Source: Pelagibacteraceae bacterium AG-426-I15
Lineage (GTDB): Bacteria; Pseudomonadota; Alphaproteobacteria; Pelagibacterales; Pelagibacteraceae
Reading direction: 5' to 3'
Length of the DNA stretch: 64,000 bases
Assembly (NCBI GenBank): GCA_003213135.1
Contig: QCNT01000001.1
Location: 1-64,000 of the forward strand
A program made the translations under genes and the position numbers. Of the stretch, positions 39,030 to 49,482 are shown piece after piece. The notes beneath the pieces are model-generated. The model was not told the DNA's origin, did no database searches, and saw nothing but the letters and a program-made list of their open reading frames with translations. The stretch's first letter is position 1. Every line of letters starts with the position of its first letter.

Positions 39030-39726
39030 TTTTAATTTGATCTATTTTGATCAATTCCTCTCCAGGGTTAAAAAGTTCTGTTTTATTCCAGCCTTTAGAT
39101 TTTAAAAAATCTTCAATTTTTTTACTTATACACATAACTGTGCATTGTGTCATCAATTCAGAAAAAGAGTATTTTCTTACAATTTCATCAAAACTTTCAG
39201 CACTTCTTTTTGAATAAATAAGGGCAATATTGGCTGGATATCTTTTAATTAAGTCTTCACTTTCTTTGTTTAAATCTAAAATTTTAGAGGAAGTGTAATT
39301 GATAATTTTACTTATTTTAAAACCGCTTTGGATTAATTCTTTATCAAGTTCATATGAAATTACATCTCCACATAAGTATGCTAAATTTTTAATATTCTTT
39401 TCAGAGTTGGTAATAATATTTTTAAGAGCATTTACAGTGCCTGACGCCGCAACCGTATTATTAAAACCTTTAAGTCTTAAAGATCTCTCTGTAAGATTAC
39501 CAACGCAAAAACATTTAATGTTTTTGTCATGATTTTTCATCTTTAAAAATCTAACTGCATTAGCGCTAGTAAATATTAATCCATCATATTCTTTGGTATT
39601 TATTGGTTCCATATTGGCCGAGGTAATGCTCAATGTTGGCATATGAACAACTTTGTAACCCAATTTAAAGAAATTCATCATAAGATCTTCTGAATCAATT
39701 AAAGGCCTGGTAAATATTATATTCAT
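39022..39726 (-). CDS. hemD: Uroporphyrinogen-III synthase
   Basis: DGLIFTSANAVRFL, CVGNLTERSLRLKGF; overlaps hemC. Confidence 0.85.
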   Translation of the reverse strand: MNIIFTRPLIDSEDLMMNFFKLGYKVVHMPTLSITSANMEPINTKEYDGLIFTSANAVRFLKMKNHDKNIKCFCVGNLTERSLRLKGFNNTVAASGTVNALKNIITNSEKNIKNLAYLCGDVISYELDKELIQSGFKISKIINYTSSKILDLNKESEDLIKRYPANIALIYSKRSAESFDEIVRKYSFSELMTQCTVMCISKKIEDFLKSKGWNKTELFNPGEELIKIDQIKNG

Positions 39727-40643
39727 CTTTTTTTTGTAAAACTTTTGGCGGATTTTTTTAAAATTTCTTCACCAGCTAATTTTCCTAATAATTCTGGTTC
39801 ATTAGATTTCCCTGATTTAAAAACATTAAAAACTTTTTTACCATCGTCAGAAAAAAGTTGTGCTTTAAGATCAATTTTATCTTTATTTAGATTTGCGGTG
39901 CAACCTACTGCCGTATCACAATCTCCACCGATAGTTTTTAAAAAGTTTCTTTCTGCTAAAGCGCATATTTCAGTTTCAGAATGATTTATTTTTTTTAAAA
40001 TATTTTTTATTCTTTCATCGTTATCCCTACATTGTACAGCAATTATTCCTTGACCTGCTGTTGGTATAAAATCTTCTACTGAAAATACTTGTTTAGCATA
40101 ATTTTCTAAATTTAATGTTTTTAAACCAGCTAAAGCTAATATTGCTCCATCGTATTCACCATTTTCAATTTTACTAATTCTTGTATCAACATTTCCTCTA
40201 ATAGTTTTAATTTTTAAATTCTTATTCATTAATTTTAATTGTAGCTCTCTTCTTCTGGAACTTGATCCGATTTTACCGTTGTTTAAATCTGATAATTTTT
40301 CAAATTTTTTTGAAACAAAGGACTCTCTTGGATCGTTACGCTTTATATAGGCTTGAATTATAAGACCATTAGTTTCAATTGAGTCCATATCTTTTAAGGA
40401 GTGAACTGCAATATCGATTTCTTTTTTGATCAATTTATCTTCGATCTCTTTGCAAAATAAATTTTTTCCTCCTATTTCAGAAATTTTTTTATTCCCAAAT
40501 AAATCTCCTGAGGTTTTAATTGTTTCTATAGCAATTTCTTCACTGTTTAGTATTTGTTGATTGCATATTAAATCTTTTACTTTGTTAACATATGCCAATG
40601 ATAGCTTGCTACCTCTTGAGCCTATTGTAATTTTATTATTCAT
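39723..40643 (-). CDS. hemC: Porphobilinogen deaminase
   Basis: IGSRGSKLSLAYV, DIAVHSLKDM, IGSSSRRRELQL, IRGNVDTRISKI, GGDCDTAVG. Confidence 0.96.
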   Translation of the reverse strand: MNNKITIGSRGSKLSLAYVNKVKDLICNQQILNSEEIAIETIKTSGDLFGNKKISEIGGKNLFCKEIEDKLIKKEIDIAVHSLKDMDSIETNGLIIQAYIKRNDPRESFVSKKFEKLSDLNNGKIGSSSRRRELQLKLMNKNLKIKTIRGNVDTRISKIENGEYDGAILALAGLKTLNLENYAKQVFSVEDFIPTAGQGIIAVQCRDNDERIKNILKKINHSETEICALAERNFLKTIGGDCDTAVGCTANLNKDKIDLKAQLFSDDGKKVFNVFKSGKSNEPELLGKLAGEEILKKSAKSFTKKR

Positions 40644-40680
40644 TTATCTATAAAAATATATATTTTATAATAACTAATTA

Positions 40681-41757
40681 ATGAAAAAAAAACTTACTTT
40701 TTTAGGAATTGAGACAAGCTGTGACGAAACTGCAGCATCTGTTGTTCAAGAAAATAGCAATGGAACTGCGAAAGTTTTATCAAATGTAGTTTCTAGCCAA
40801 ATAAGGGAACATAAAAAATTCGGAGGTGTTGTTCCTGAAATTGCAGCAAGAGCACATGTTGAAAATGTCGACTTTATAATTAAGGAAGCACTAAAAAAAA
40901 GTAAGAAAAAAATTAAAGACCTGGATGGAATAGCAGCAACCGCTGGTCCTGGATTAGTTGTTTGTTTGCATGTTGGTTATAATATAGGAAAAAGTATATC
41001 AGAGTTTGGGGAAAAAAAATTTTTTCCAATTAATCACTTAGAAGGTCATGCATTAAGCCCTAGTATTGAAAATAAAATATCTTTTCCATATTTGCTGCTT
41101 TTAGTTTCTGGTGGTCATTCTCAATATTTAATTGTAAAGGGTTTAAATAATTATAAGCGGATAGGTACTACAATTGACGATGCTGTGGGTGAAGCTTTTG
41201 ATAAAACTGCTAGGATTCTAAATTTAGGTTATCCTGGCGGTCCAAATGTAGAGAAGTTTTCTAAATTGGGTAACAAAAACAGTTATGATCTTCCACAACC
41301 AATTATAAATAGAGCCGGATGCAATTTGTCTCTAGCTGGTCTTAAAACAGATGTATTAAGAAAATCAAAAAATATCAAATCAGATCAAGATAGATATAAT
41401 CTAGCAGCATCTTTTCAAGATACTATAAATAAGATTTTGAGAAAAAAAACTGAAGTGGCAATGAAAATGTTTTTGGACGAAGTAACAAACAAACACGATA
41501 ATTCATTTGTTGTAGCAGGTGGTGTTGCCGCAAATGAGACTATTAGAAAAAGTTTGAAAGAAATTTGTGAAAAAAGGAACTTTAAAGCTGTTTTTCCGTC
41601 TAAAGAATTTTGTGGTGATAATGGAGCGATGATAGCCTGGGCTGGAATTCAAAGATATAAAAAAAAATTATTTAGTAAAAAAGATGAGATAGTAAGATCA
41701 AGATGGCCTTTAGATAAGTATGCTCCTTTTCTAAAAGGTCCGGGTTTGAAAATTTAA
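40681..41757 (+). CDS. tsaD: tRNA N6-adenosine threonylcarbamoyltransferase
   Basis: GIETSCDETAASVV, VVPEIAARAHVE, LLVSGGHSQYLIV, DDAVGEAFDKTARIL, GYPGGP. Confidence 0.96.
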   Translation: MKKKLTFLGIETSCDETAASVVQENSNGTAKVLSNVVSSQIREHKKFGGVVPEIAARAHVENVDFIIKEALKKSKKKIKDLDGIAATAGPGLVVCLHVGYNIGKSISEFGEKKFFPINHLEGHALSPSIENKISFPYLLLLVSGGHSQYLIVKGLNNYKRIGTTIDDAVGEAFDKTARILNLGYPGGPNVEKFSKLGNKNSYDLPQPIINRAGCNLSLAGLKTDVLRKSKNIKSDQDRYNLAASFQDTINKILRKKTEVAMKMFLDEVTNKHDNSFVVAGGVAANETIRKSLKEICEKRNFKAVFPSKEFCGDNGAMIAWAGIQRYKKKLFSKKDEIVRSRWPLDKYAPFLKGPGLKI

Positions 41758-42176
41758 TGCAGTATTGGTTAATAAAATCAGAACCTGATGTTTGGTCAAT
41801 AGAGAAACAAAAGAAAGCTGGTAAAAAAGGCGTTGCTTGGGATGGTGTAAGAAATTATCAAGCATCAAACAATTTGAAAAAAATGAAACTTGGTGATCTG
41901 TGTTTCTTTTATCACTCCAATATAGGCAAAGAGATAGTTGGTATTGTCAAAGTTATAAAGGAGTCCTTTAGTGATAAAACAGACAAAGAAAAAAAATTTG
42001 TAGCTGTTCAAGTCAGGTTTGCAGGTCAATTTAAATTTCCCATTTCTCTTAAAAAAATTAAAGAAACTAGGGCTATTTCACATCTTCCTCTTATTAAACA
42101 AAGTAGATTATCAGTGATGTCAATAGACTATAAAAGCTGGAAAATTATATGTAAGATGGGTAAAATAAAATCTTAA
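41757..42176 (+). CDS. EVE domain-containing protein
   Basis: YWLIKSEPDVWSIEKQ, WDGVRNYQASNNLKKMKLGDLCFFYHSNIGKEIVGI. Confidence 0.93.
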   Translation: MQYWLIKSEPDVWSIEKQKKAGKKGVAWDGVRNYQASNNLKKMKLGDLCFFYHSNIGKEIVGIVKVIKESFSDKTDKEKKFVAVQVRFAGQFKFPISLKKIKETRAISHLPLIKQSRLSVMSIDYKSWKIICKMGKIKS

Positions 42177-42194
42177 ATTTAAACTAGGTATAAA

Positions 42195-44291
42195 ATGGCA
42201 AAAAGAAAAAAAAAGAAAAAAAAAGTAACAAAAAAAAGAAGATTCAAGATAAGAAAGAAGAGAACTATTAAAAAGAGGAGAAAAAAATCCTCTAAAAAAA
42301 TAAAATTATTTAAGATCAAACCTTCAAAAGAAACAAGAGATGTTGATGGTAATATTGTTTTTAAGGTACCAAAACATTGGTCAAAACAAGCTTATGTAAA
42401 TAAAAATCAATATGAAAAAAAATATAAATTATCAATAAAAAATAATGATGATTTTTGGAGAAAAGAAGGTAAAAGAATTAATTGGATAAAACCATACTCA
42501 AAAATAAAAGATGTTAAATATAGTAAGAACGAAGTGAGTATAAAATGGTACTATGATGGTACTTTAAATGCATCAGCAAACTGTATTGACAGACATCTAG
42601 AAAAAAAAGGAAATAAAACTGCAATTATTTGGGTAGGCGATGATCCAAGTGACTCGAAAAAAATAAGCTATAAAGAACTCCACAAAAATGTTTGCAAAGC
42701 AGCTAATGGATTAAAGAGTATTGGGGTCCAAAAAGGAGATCGCGTTACAATATACCTGACGATGATTCCAGAATTAGCTTATATAATGTTGGCTTGTGCA
42801 AGAATAGGCGCGGTACATTCTATAATTTTTGGTGGTTTCTCACCAGATTCCATAGCTACAAGAATTAATGATTGTGAATCCGACTACGTAATTACTGCTG
42901 ATGAAGGTTTAAGAGGTGGAAAAATAATTCCCCTAAAAAAGATAGCTGATGAAGCGATGATGCAATGTCCTAATGTGAAAAAATGTGTTGTTGTTAAAAG
43001 AACTGGAAATACTGTTAACTGGGATAATGAAAGAGACGTTGCTTATGAGGAAATAACTAAAAATGTTTCTGATAAATGTGTTCCAGAAGAAATGGGTGCT
43101 GAAGATCCACTGTTTATTCTTTATACTTCTGGCTCAACTGGCAAACCTAAAGGTGTGTTGCATACTACAGGAGGATATATGGTTTACGCTTCAATGACAC
43201 ATCAATATATTTTTGATTATAAAAATAAAGATATTTATTGGTGCACAGCAGATATAGGTTGGGTTACTGGGCATAGCTACATAATCTATGGTCCGCTATC
43301 AAATGGAGCTACAACTATTATGTTTGAGGGAGTTCCAAATTATCCTGATAGTTCTAGATGGTGGCAAATAGTTGATAAATATAAAGTTAATATTTTTTAT
43401 ACTGCTCCAACTGCTATTAGAGCTTTGATGAGAGAGGGAGATGGTCCTGTCAAAAAGACAAGCCGTAAATCACTTAAGCTTCTTGGGACTGTGGGTGAGC
43501 CAATAAATCCTGAGGCTTGGATGTGGTATTATAAAACAGTTGGTGGAGGAAAATGTCCAATAGTTGATACCTGGTGGCAAACTGAAACTGGAGGTATTTT
43601 AATCTCACCACAACCTGGAGCTATAAACTTAAAACCTGGTTCTGCAACAAAACCATTTTATGGAATTAAACCTGCTATTGTTGATGAGGCAGGAAAAATT
43701 TTAAAAGGTCCGTGTAAAGGCAGACTATGTATGCTTCAATCTTGGCCTGGACAAATGAGAACTGTTTACGGTGATCATCAAAGATTTATAGATACTTATT
43801 TTTCTCAATTTGATGGCAAATATTTTACAGGAGATGGATGCAGAAGGGACAAGGATGGTTATTATTGGATTACTGGAAGGGTAGATGATGTAATAATCGT
43901 TTCTGGGCACAATTTAGGAACTGCTGAAATAGAAAGTGCATTTGTTGCTCATTCAAAAGTTGCTGAAGCAGCGGTTGTTGGTTTTCCGCATGATATAAAA
44001 GGTAATGGACTATATTGTTATGTAACACTTAATGCGGGTGAAAAATCTGACGGAGATTTAGAAAGAGAATTAAAACTTTGGGTAAGAAAACAGATTGGAC
44101 CTATTGCAACTCCGGATCATATTCAATTCTCCCCAGGATTACCAAAAACAAGATCTGGGAAAATTATGAGACGTATTTTAAGAAAAATTGCTGCAAATGA
44201 ACATCATGATCTTGGAGATACTACGACTTTGGCAGATCCCTCGGTTGTTGACTCCTTAATCAAAGACAGAAAAAACCAAGCATCATCTTAA
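42195..44291 (+). CDS. acs: Acetyl-CoA synthetase with polybasic N-terminal extension
   Basis: [83 protein letters not shown]. Confidence 0.96.
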   Translation: MAKRKKKKKKVTKKRRFKIRKKRTIKKRRKKSSKKIKLFKIKPSKETRDVDGNIVFKVPKHWSKQAYVNKNQYEKKYKLSIKNNDDFWRKEGKRINWIKPYSKIKDVKYSKNEVSIKWYYDGTLNASANCIDRHLEKKGNKTAIIWVGDDPSDSKKISYKELHKNVCKAANGLKSIGVQKGDRVTIYLTMIPELAYIMLACARIGAVHSIIFGGFSPDSIATRINDCESDYVITADEGLRGGKIIPLKKIADEAMMQCPNVKKCVVVKRTGNTVNWDNERDVAYEEITKNVSDKCVPEEMGAEDPLFILYTSGSTGKPKGVLHTTGGYMVYASMTHQYIFDYKNKDIYWCTADIGWVTGHSYIIYGPLSNGATTIMFEGVPNYPDSSRWWQIVDKYKVNIFYTAPTAIRALMREGDGPVKKTSRKSLKLLGTVGEPINPEAWMWYYKTVGGGKCPIVDTWWQTETGGILISPQPGAINLKPGSATKPFYGIKPAIVDEAGKILKGPCKGRLCMLQSWPGQMRTVYGDHQRFIDTYFSQFDGKYFTGDGCRRDKDGYYWITGRVDDVIIVSGHNLGTAEIESAFVAHSKVAEAAVVGFPHDIKGNGLYCYVTLNAGEKSDGDLERELKLWVRKQIGPIATPDHIQFSPGLPKTRSGKIMRRILRKIAANEHHDLGDTTTLADPSVVDSLIKDRKNQASS

Positions 44292-44899
44292 TTAGAATTA
44301 AATTTTTCAGTCAATCTTTTGAAATCAATTTGAACATTATTCCATTTCAAAAGCATGGAATTTAAAACAATTTTTTTATCTAATTTTTTTAATTCATCGG
44401 CAATAGGGGCCCAGTTGTATAAAGCATTACTACTTTTCTCAAAAGGATTTGAATTATAATAATTTGTCCAATTCACATTTTGATATCTTGAATTAAATTC
44501 TTTTGTAGCAGCTTCATATGCGTCGATGTTCATACCGTTTACTTTTTCATTATTTAATATTTCAAAGAATATTTTATTTGCTTGGCTTGGATTAGAAAGA
44601 TTCTTTTCCTTATATAGGTAAGAAAAGCAAAAAAAAGTGCAGTCTATTAAAGAGGCTGAATACACATGCCATTTAGCAATATTAATAGAATTTAAAAATT
44701 CTTTATCTTCAAACATTAATACATGCTTAGCTCCCATTCTTGTTTTTAAGTAACCATATAGAGTCATTTGACTTACTTGTGCTGATTGTTCTTGAATAAA
44801 ATTTTTAACTTGGTCCAAAGATCTGATTTTTCTATATTTCGAAAAAATCCGTTTTAAGGGAAACAGATATTTCTGAATGTCTTTTAGATTCAATTTCAC
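44288..44899 (-). CDS. Conserved alphaproteobacterial hypothetical protein
   Basis: [45 protein letters not shown], which resembles an alphaproteobacterial family sometimes labelled esterase. Confidence 0.6.
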   Translation of the reverse strand: MKLNLKDIQKYLFPLKRIFSKYRKIRSLDQVKNFIQEQSAQVSQMTLYGYLKTRMGAKHVLMFEDKEFLNSINIAKWHVYSASLIDCTFFCFSYLYKEKNLSNPSQANKIFFEILNNEKVNGMNIDAYEAATKEFNSRYQNVNWTNYYNSNPFEKSSNALYNWAPIADELKKLDKKIVLNSMLLKWNNVQIDFKRLTEKFNSN

Positions 44900-45039
44900 G
44901 TTGTATTTATAAAAGTATCAAACTATTTTCCTTATTAAAAGGGTATCATAATGGAATTTTTAGGCCTTTTTTGACTTTTCATTGACGTTATTTTGGGTAT
45001 GCTTCCCCCAATTAACTCTTAACAAAAAGGGAGGAAGAC

Positions 45040-45300
45040 ATGTCAAACAAAGAATCACATTGGGTTAAGACTAAAAACCATATGTTCGTAACATTGGTTA
45101 TTTGGTTCTTTTTCTCAATAGTTATATTTATGTTCGGCGAGTCGATTAATAACGCTTCTTTTCTAGGCTATCCATTAGCTTATTATATGTCAGCGCAAGG
45201 ATCTCTTGCAGCTTTTGTAATACTAATCTTTTGGTTTGCTAACAAACAGGAGAAAATCGACGACGAACACGGATATGGTGGCGAAAGGGAGGACAGCTAA
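45040..45300 (+). CDS. DUF4212-like small subunit of sodium/solute symporter
   Basis: Two-TM protein with FGESINNASFLGYPLAYYMSAQGSLAAFVILIFWFA; ribosome-binding site GGGAGGA; overlaps symporter start. Confidence 0.88.
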   Translation: MSNKESHWVKTKNHMFVTLVIWFFFSIVIFMFGESINNASFLGYPLAYYMSAQGSLAAFVILIFWFANKQEKIDDEHGYGGEREDS

Positions 45301-47135
45301 TGTTTAAAGGTGGTTTTATACAAAACCTTCCCAAGATCTACGGTTTATACACTGGGGGATTCGTAGTTTTCATCTTATTGATGGCAATTTTAGAATCTGC
45401 AGGTGTTAGCGCAGCAAATATAGGAATTATGTTTGTAGCCTTTACAGTCGTTATATACGCACTGATCGGTTACTTATCTAGAACTGTACAAGTTGACGCT
45501 TACTACGTAGCGGGAAGACAAGTGCCAACGGTATTTAATGGAATGGCGACAGCAGCAGACTGGATGTCTGGTGCATCGTTCGTTGCAATGGCCGGTGGTA
45601 TTTATTTTGGTGGCTATACTTACATGGCGTTCTTAGTTGGATGGACTGGTGGATACGTATTAGTATCGACTCTTCTAGCACCATATTTAAGAAAATTTGG
45701 TTGTTATACTGTGCCAGACTTTATTGGAACTAGATACGGCGGAAATCTTCCAAGATTTTGCGCAACTTTAGTTTTAGTATTGGCTTCATTCACTTACGTG
45801 ACTGCACAAATTAATGCTACTGGAACAATTGCTTCAAGAGCTTTACAAATTCCATTTGAACTTGGAGTTTGGGTTGGTCTAATAAGTATTTTAATGTGCT
45901 CAATGCTAGGTGGTATGAGAGCAGTAACTTGGACACAGGTAGCACAATATATCGTGTTAATTATAGCGTACTTAATACCAGTATTCTGGATGGGAAGTAA
46001 ATTAGGTAATCCTTTCCCACACTTTATGCTTGGTGATGAAGTACAACGTTTAGCGGAGCTTGAAGCTTCGTCTGGCCTAATAAAAAATAGCGCTGCAGAC
46101 ATTAAAGCTGCTGGTGTACCAGGTGGATTAAAATATATTTCTAATCCTCACTCTGCTGTACCTGCGGGTGGAATGGCTGTATGGAAATACTTGTCGCTTG
46201 CGATCTGTATGATGGTTGGAACTGCATCGTTACCTCATATTTTAATGAGATACTTTACAACTCCTTCTGTTAAAGCAGCAAGAAAATCAGTGGCTTGGTC
46301 ACTGTTCTTTATCTTCTTGCTTTATTTCTCTGCGCCTATGCTAGCAACACTATCTAAACTACAGTTAATGGATCCAAACTTACCTACTGCAATTATTGGT
46401 AAATCAATTGCGGAAGTGAAAAGTATTCCATGGGTTCAAAACTGGGCGTCAGTAAAACAAGTATTTATTGCTGACTTCAACGGTGATGGAATATTACAGT
46501 TGAACGAATGGTTTATGAGAGGTGACGTAGTAGTATTAGCGACTCCTGAAGTTGCTGGTTTACCTTACGTTATTTCTGGATTAGTTGCTGCAGGTGGTAT
46601 GGCTGCTGCCATGTCAACTGCTGATGGATTAGTTTTAGCGATATCAAACTGTTTATCACATGATATCTACTACAAAATAATTGATCCAAAAGCTGACGTT
46701 AGAAAACGGCTAATCGTAGCTCGTGTTCTTCTAGTAGTGATTGGTGCCGCTGGTGCTTACATAGCATCAATGAGATTAACCAGCATTCTAGGAGCTGTGG
46801 CTTGGGCATTCGACTTCGCAATGTCAGGCTTATTCTTCCCACTTGTACTTGGTGTATGGTGGAAGAGAGCTACTAAAGAAGGTGCGGTTGCAGGAATACT
46901 TGGAGGTCTAATCTCTGGTACAGCATATCTAATTTATGTTGGACCTAAGTTTATGGCACAAACTCCATGGCTTGGAATTGACCACTTAAGATTTGGTATC
47001 ATAGGAGCTTCAGTAAGCTTAGTTGCAATGGTTTTAGTAAGCTTAATGACAAAAGCACCAGATGCTGCCACTCAAAAGATGGTTGATGACGTTAGGGTTC
47101 CAAGTGGAAGATCTGTTCTTGGAAAACAACACTAA
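45300..47135 (+). CDS. Sodium:solute symporter, ActP-like VC_2705 subfamily
   Basis: YYVAGRQVPTVFNGMATAADWMSGASFVAMAGGIYFGGY, GLVAAGGMAAAMSTADGLVLAISNCLSHDIYY. Confidence 0.93.
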   Translation: MFKGGFIQNLPKIYGLYTGGFVVFILLMAILESAGVSAANIGIMFVAFTVVIYALIGYLSRTVQVDAYYVAGRQVPTVFNGMATAADWMSGASFVAMAGGIYFGGYTYMAFLVGWTGGYVLVSTLLAPYLRKFGCYTVPDFIGTRYGGNLPRFCATLVLVLASFTYVTAQINATGTIASRALQIPFELGVWVGLISILMCSMLGGMRAVTWTQVAQYIVLIIAYLIPVFWMGSKLGNPFPHFMLGDEVQRLAELEASSGLIKNSAADIKAAGVPGGLKYISNPHSAVPAGGMAVWKYLSLAICMMVGTASLPHILMRYFTTPSVKAARKSVAWSLFFIFLLYFSAPMLATLSKLQLMDPNLPTAIIGKSIAEVKSIPWVQNWASVKQVFIADFNGDGILQLNEWFMRGDVVVLATPEVAGLPYVISGLVAAGGMAAAMSTADGLVLAISNCLSHDIYYKIIDPKADVRKRLIVARVLLVVIGAAGAYIASMRLTSILGAVAWAFDFAMSGLFFPLVLGVWWKRATKEGAVAGILGGLISGTAYLIYVGPKFMAQTPWLGIDHLRFGIIGASVSLVAMVLVSLMTKAPDAATQKMVDDVRVPSGRSVLGKQH

Positions 47136-47154
47136 ATAAAATTTATTTTATTAC

Positions 47155-47183
47155 AAAAAGGGGCGATTTATTCGCCCCTTTTT
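47155..47183 (+). terminator. Rho-independent terminator after the symporter
   Basis: AAAAAGGGGCGA-TTTAT-TCGCCCCTTTTT followed by T-run. Confidence 0.92.
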
Positions 47184-47221
47184 TTTGTTTTAAGAGTAAA
47201 ATTCTCATGTTAATTTAAATA

Positions 47222-47554
47222 ATGCCGATATGGGTTTTAATTCTCGATTACATTCTAGGTATAATCATGTGGACGCTTATAGGAAGATCTGCAATGAATA
47301 TATTTCAAAGGGAAGATTCAAACTTTTTTTTCATGAAAGCTTTTGTAAAATTAACAAATCCTATTTTGAGAATATTTAGATTTATCACCCCGAGTTTTAT
47401 AATACCGCTTTTTATTCCATTGTACGTTGCATGGTTTTTCTACATGTTTAGGTTTTATGCTATGCCCTATTTACTAGGTTACGACGTAATGGGAATGTTA
47501 TCTTTTCCATTAGAAAGTGATATAGCAAAAGAAATTTATCGTTTATTTAATTAA
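47222..47554 (+). CDS. Hypothetical small membrane protein immediately upstream of second symporter
   Basis: Multi-TM, 110 aa; FVKLTNPILRIFRFITPSFIIPLFIPLYVAWFFYMFRFY. Confidence 0.7.
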   Translation: MPIWVLILDYILGIIMWTLIGRSAMNIFQREDSNFFFMKAFVKLTNPILRIFRFITPSFIIPLFIPLYVAWFFYMFRFYAMPYLLGYDVMGMLSFPLESDIAKEIYRLFN

Positions 47555-47559
47555 AAAAA

Positions 47560-49482
47560 ATGCAAACTAAAATTTATTTTTTACTGTTCTTCTTATTTTT
47601 ATTTTGGGCATATTGTCTATATTGGCCTTTAAAAAAACAAAAGAAAATTGATACTCCTGTTGATTTTTTTATTTATGGCCGACAGATGCCTGGTTGGGTA
47701 TTTGCTTTAGTTGCTACTGGTACGATTTTCTCTGGTTGGTTCTTTATAGCGCATCCATCATTAATTTTTCTAAATGGTTTCCCATTTGCAATGACATCTT
47801 TATCTGTAATAACTATTCCATTAGTTGGTGTCTTTGTAATGAAAAGGCAGTGGATGCTTTCAAAAAGATTTGGTTTTGTAACACCAAGTGAGATGCTGTC
47901 TACATATTTTAAAAGTGACATGATTAGAATTTTAATTGTTATAGTTACATTGCTTTTTGCTATTCCTTTTCTAGCAATGCAACTAGCTTTTGCTGGCAAA
48001 CTAATAAGTATAGTAACTGATGATGTTATTGGTGCGGGTTCTGGATCCTTGTTAATGGGAACTGTTATTATTATTTCGGTAGGTTTAATAGGTTTAAGAT
48101 CAACATTATACATAGATACTTTGCAATTTTTTCTTTTTATATTTGGTATAATTTCACTTGGATTTATTGCTTATGATCTGGTTGGTGGTTGGGATTTGCT
48201 AAACGAAAGTTTATCTAGAGTTTCAGCGATTAAAGAAAGGATGTTTAATTTAAATTTAAATTATTCAAATTATTTAGAATTACCCGGGACTATAAGACAA
48301 ACTAAACTGCTAGACGAGACTATTTTTTACAGTGGAACTTGGACAGCTTCTATGGTTTTAACTTTTTCCTTTGCGCTAACTGGAATTATTCTATCACCAA
48401 ATTTTTCAATGTTAACATTTTCTAGTAGTGATATTAATCCTTTTAGTGCACAACAAGCTTGGTTTTCAGGTTTATTAATTGGTTTTGTTTTAATTTTCTT
48501 TACTCTCGCTATAGGTGTTAGTTCCATTTTTCTTGGTGCAAATAATGTAGTGAACAGTACTGGTAATAATATTTCAAATATTCTTCCGCCTGATATTTTT
48601 CCAGAAAAATTTGATACTATAATTCCACACTTAATCAATTTAATTGGGGACTATTCACCACTTTTTTTTTCAGTTTTGGTCATTTGTGCAATTGCTTCTT
48701 TTCAATCTACTGGTAATTTTTATTTAAGTTCGGCAAGTATAGTTACTAGAGACATAATAAAAAAATTCTTTTTCAAAGATATGAAGTCTAATCAGCAAAT
48801 CTTTGCATCCAGAATAATTATAATGTTAATCTTTCTAGTTTCTTTAACAATTGCTCTAAATTCACCTGATAAAATTTTAAGTCTTGGTAGCTTTTCGTTA
48901 AGTATAGGATGTCAAATGTTAATACCTATTTTGGCTTTGTGTTATTTTTCATGGTTTACTAAGTATGGTATAACCTTTGGTTTGATATTAGGAATAATAG
49001 TTGTATTTCTAACGGAGGATCCTGGACAAATTATTCTTAAAAATACTGTACCTTGGAATAAATGGCCTCTCACAATTCATTCTTCTGTTTGGGGAATATT
49101 TTTTAATCTTTTAGGCGCTTCTGTTATTTCTTTTATAACTCAAGATACAAAAGAGACTAGTCATAGACGAAAATTTCACGATTTTATTAACGACTATAAA
49201 GCTTATTCATTGTTTAGAAGAAGCTTAAAACCAAGTGCTTGGATTGTTACTGTTGTGTGGATTTTTTTTGCGGTCGGCCCTGGCCTAGTTTTGGGTAATA
49301 GTTTCTTTGGCAAAGCACAAACGATTGAGAGTTGGTCTTTTGGGATGCCTTCTTTGTGGGTATGGCAAATTATTTTTTGGATTATCGGTGTTTTTATCGT
49401 ATGGTTTCTTGCATCAAAAATGGAAATGTCTACTTCGCCAAATAAAAACATAATTTCTCAAACAAATGATATAGTGAATTAG
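47560..49482 (+). CDS. Sodium:solute symporter family protein (second, divergent)
   Basis: DFFIYGRQMPGWVFALVATGTIFSGWFFIAHPSLIF; SSS-type multi-TM; about 640 aa. Confidence 0.85.
   Translation: MQTKIYFLLFFLFLFWAYCLYWPLKKQKKIDTPVDFFIYGRQMPGWVFALVATGTIFSGWFFIAHPSLIFLNGFPFAMTSLSVITIPLVGVFVMKRQWMLSKRFGFVTPSEMLSTYFKSDMIRILIVIVTLLFAIPFLAMQLAFAGKLISIVTDDVIGAGSGSLLMGTVIIISVGLIGLRSTLYIDTLQFFLFIFGIISLGFIAYDLVGGWDLLNESLSRVSAIKERMFNLNLNYSNYLELPGTIRQTKLLDETIFYSGTWTASMVLTFSFALTGIILSPNFSMLTFSSSDINPFSAQQAWFSGLLIGFVLIFFTLAIGVSSIFLGANNVVNSTGNNISNILPPDIFPEKFDTIIPHLINLIGDYSPLFFSVLVICAIASFQSTGNFYLSSASIVTRDIIKKFFFKDMKSNQQIFASRIIIMLIFLVSLTIALNSPDKILSLGSFSLSIGCQMLIPILALCYFSWFTKYGITFGLILGIIVVFLTEDPGQIILKNTVPWNKWPLTIHSSVWGIFFNLLGASVISFITQDTKETSHRRKFHDFINDYKAYSLFRRSLKPSAWIVTVVWIFFAVGPGLVLGNSFFGKAQTIESWSFGMPSLWVWQIIFWIIGVFIVWFLASKMEMSTSPNKNIISQTNDIVN

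Noticed and set aside
44900-45039. Possible sigma70 promoter TTGACT/TTGACG ... TATGCT upstream of the DUF4212-symporter unit
   Set aside because: Spacer lengths (21 or 10 nt) do not fit a 16-18 nt consensus; too weak to annotate.
45794-46102. 102-aa antisense ORF in the ActP-like symporter
   Set aside because: Overlaps strongly supported CDS; no independent evidence.
47673-48113. 146-aa minus-strand ORF antisense to the second symporter
   Set aside because: Shadow ORF in a conserved transporter gene; composition typical of reverse-complement reading.
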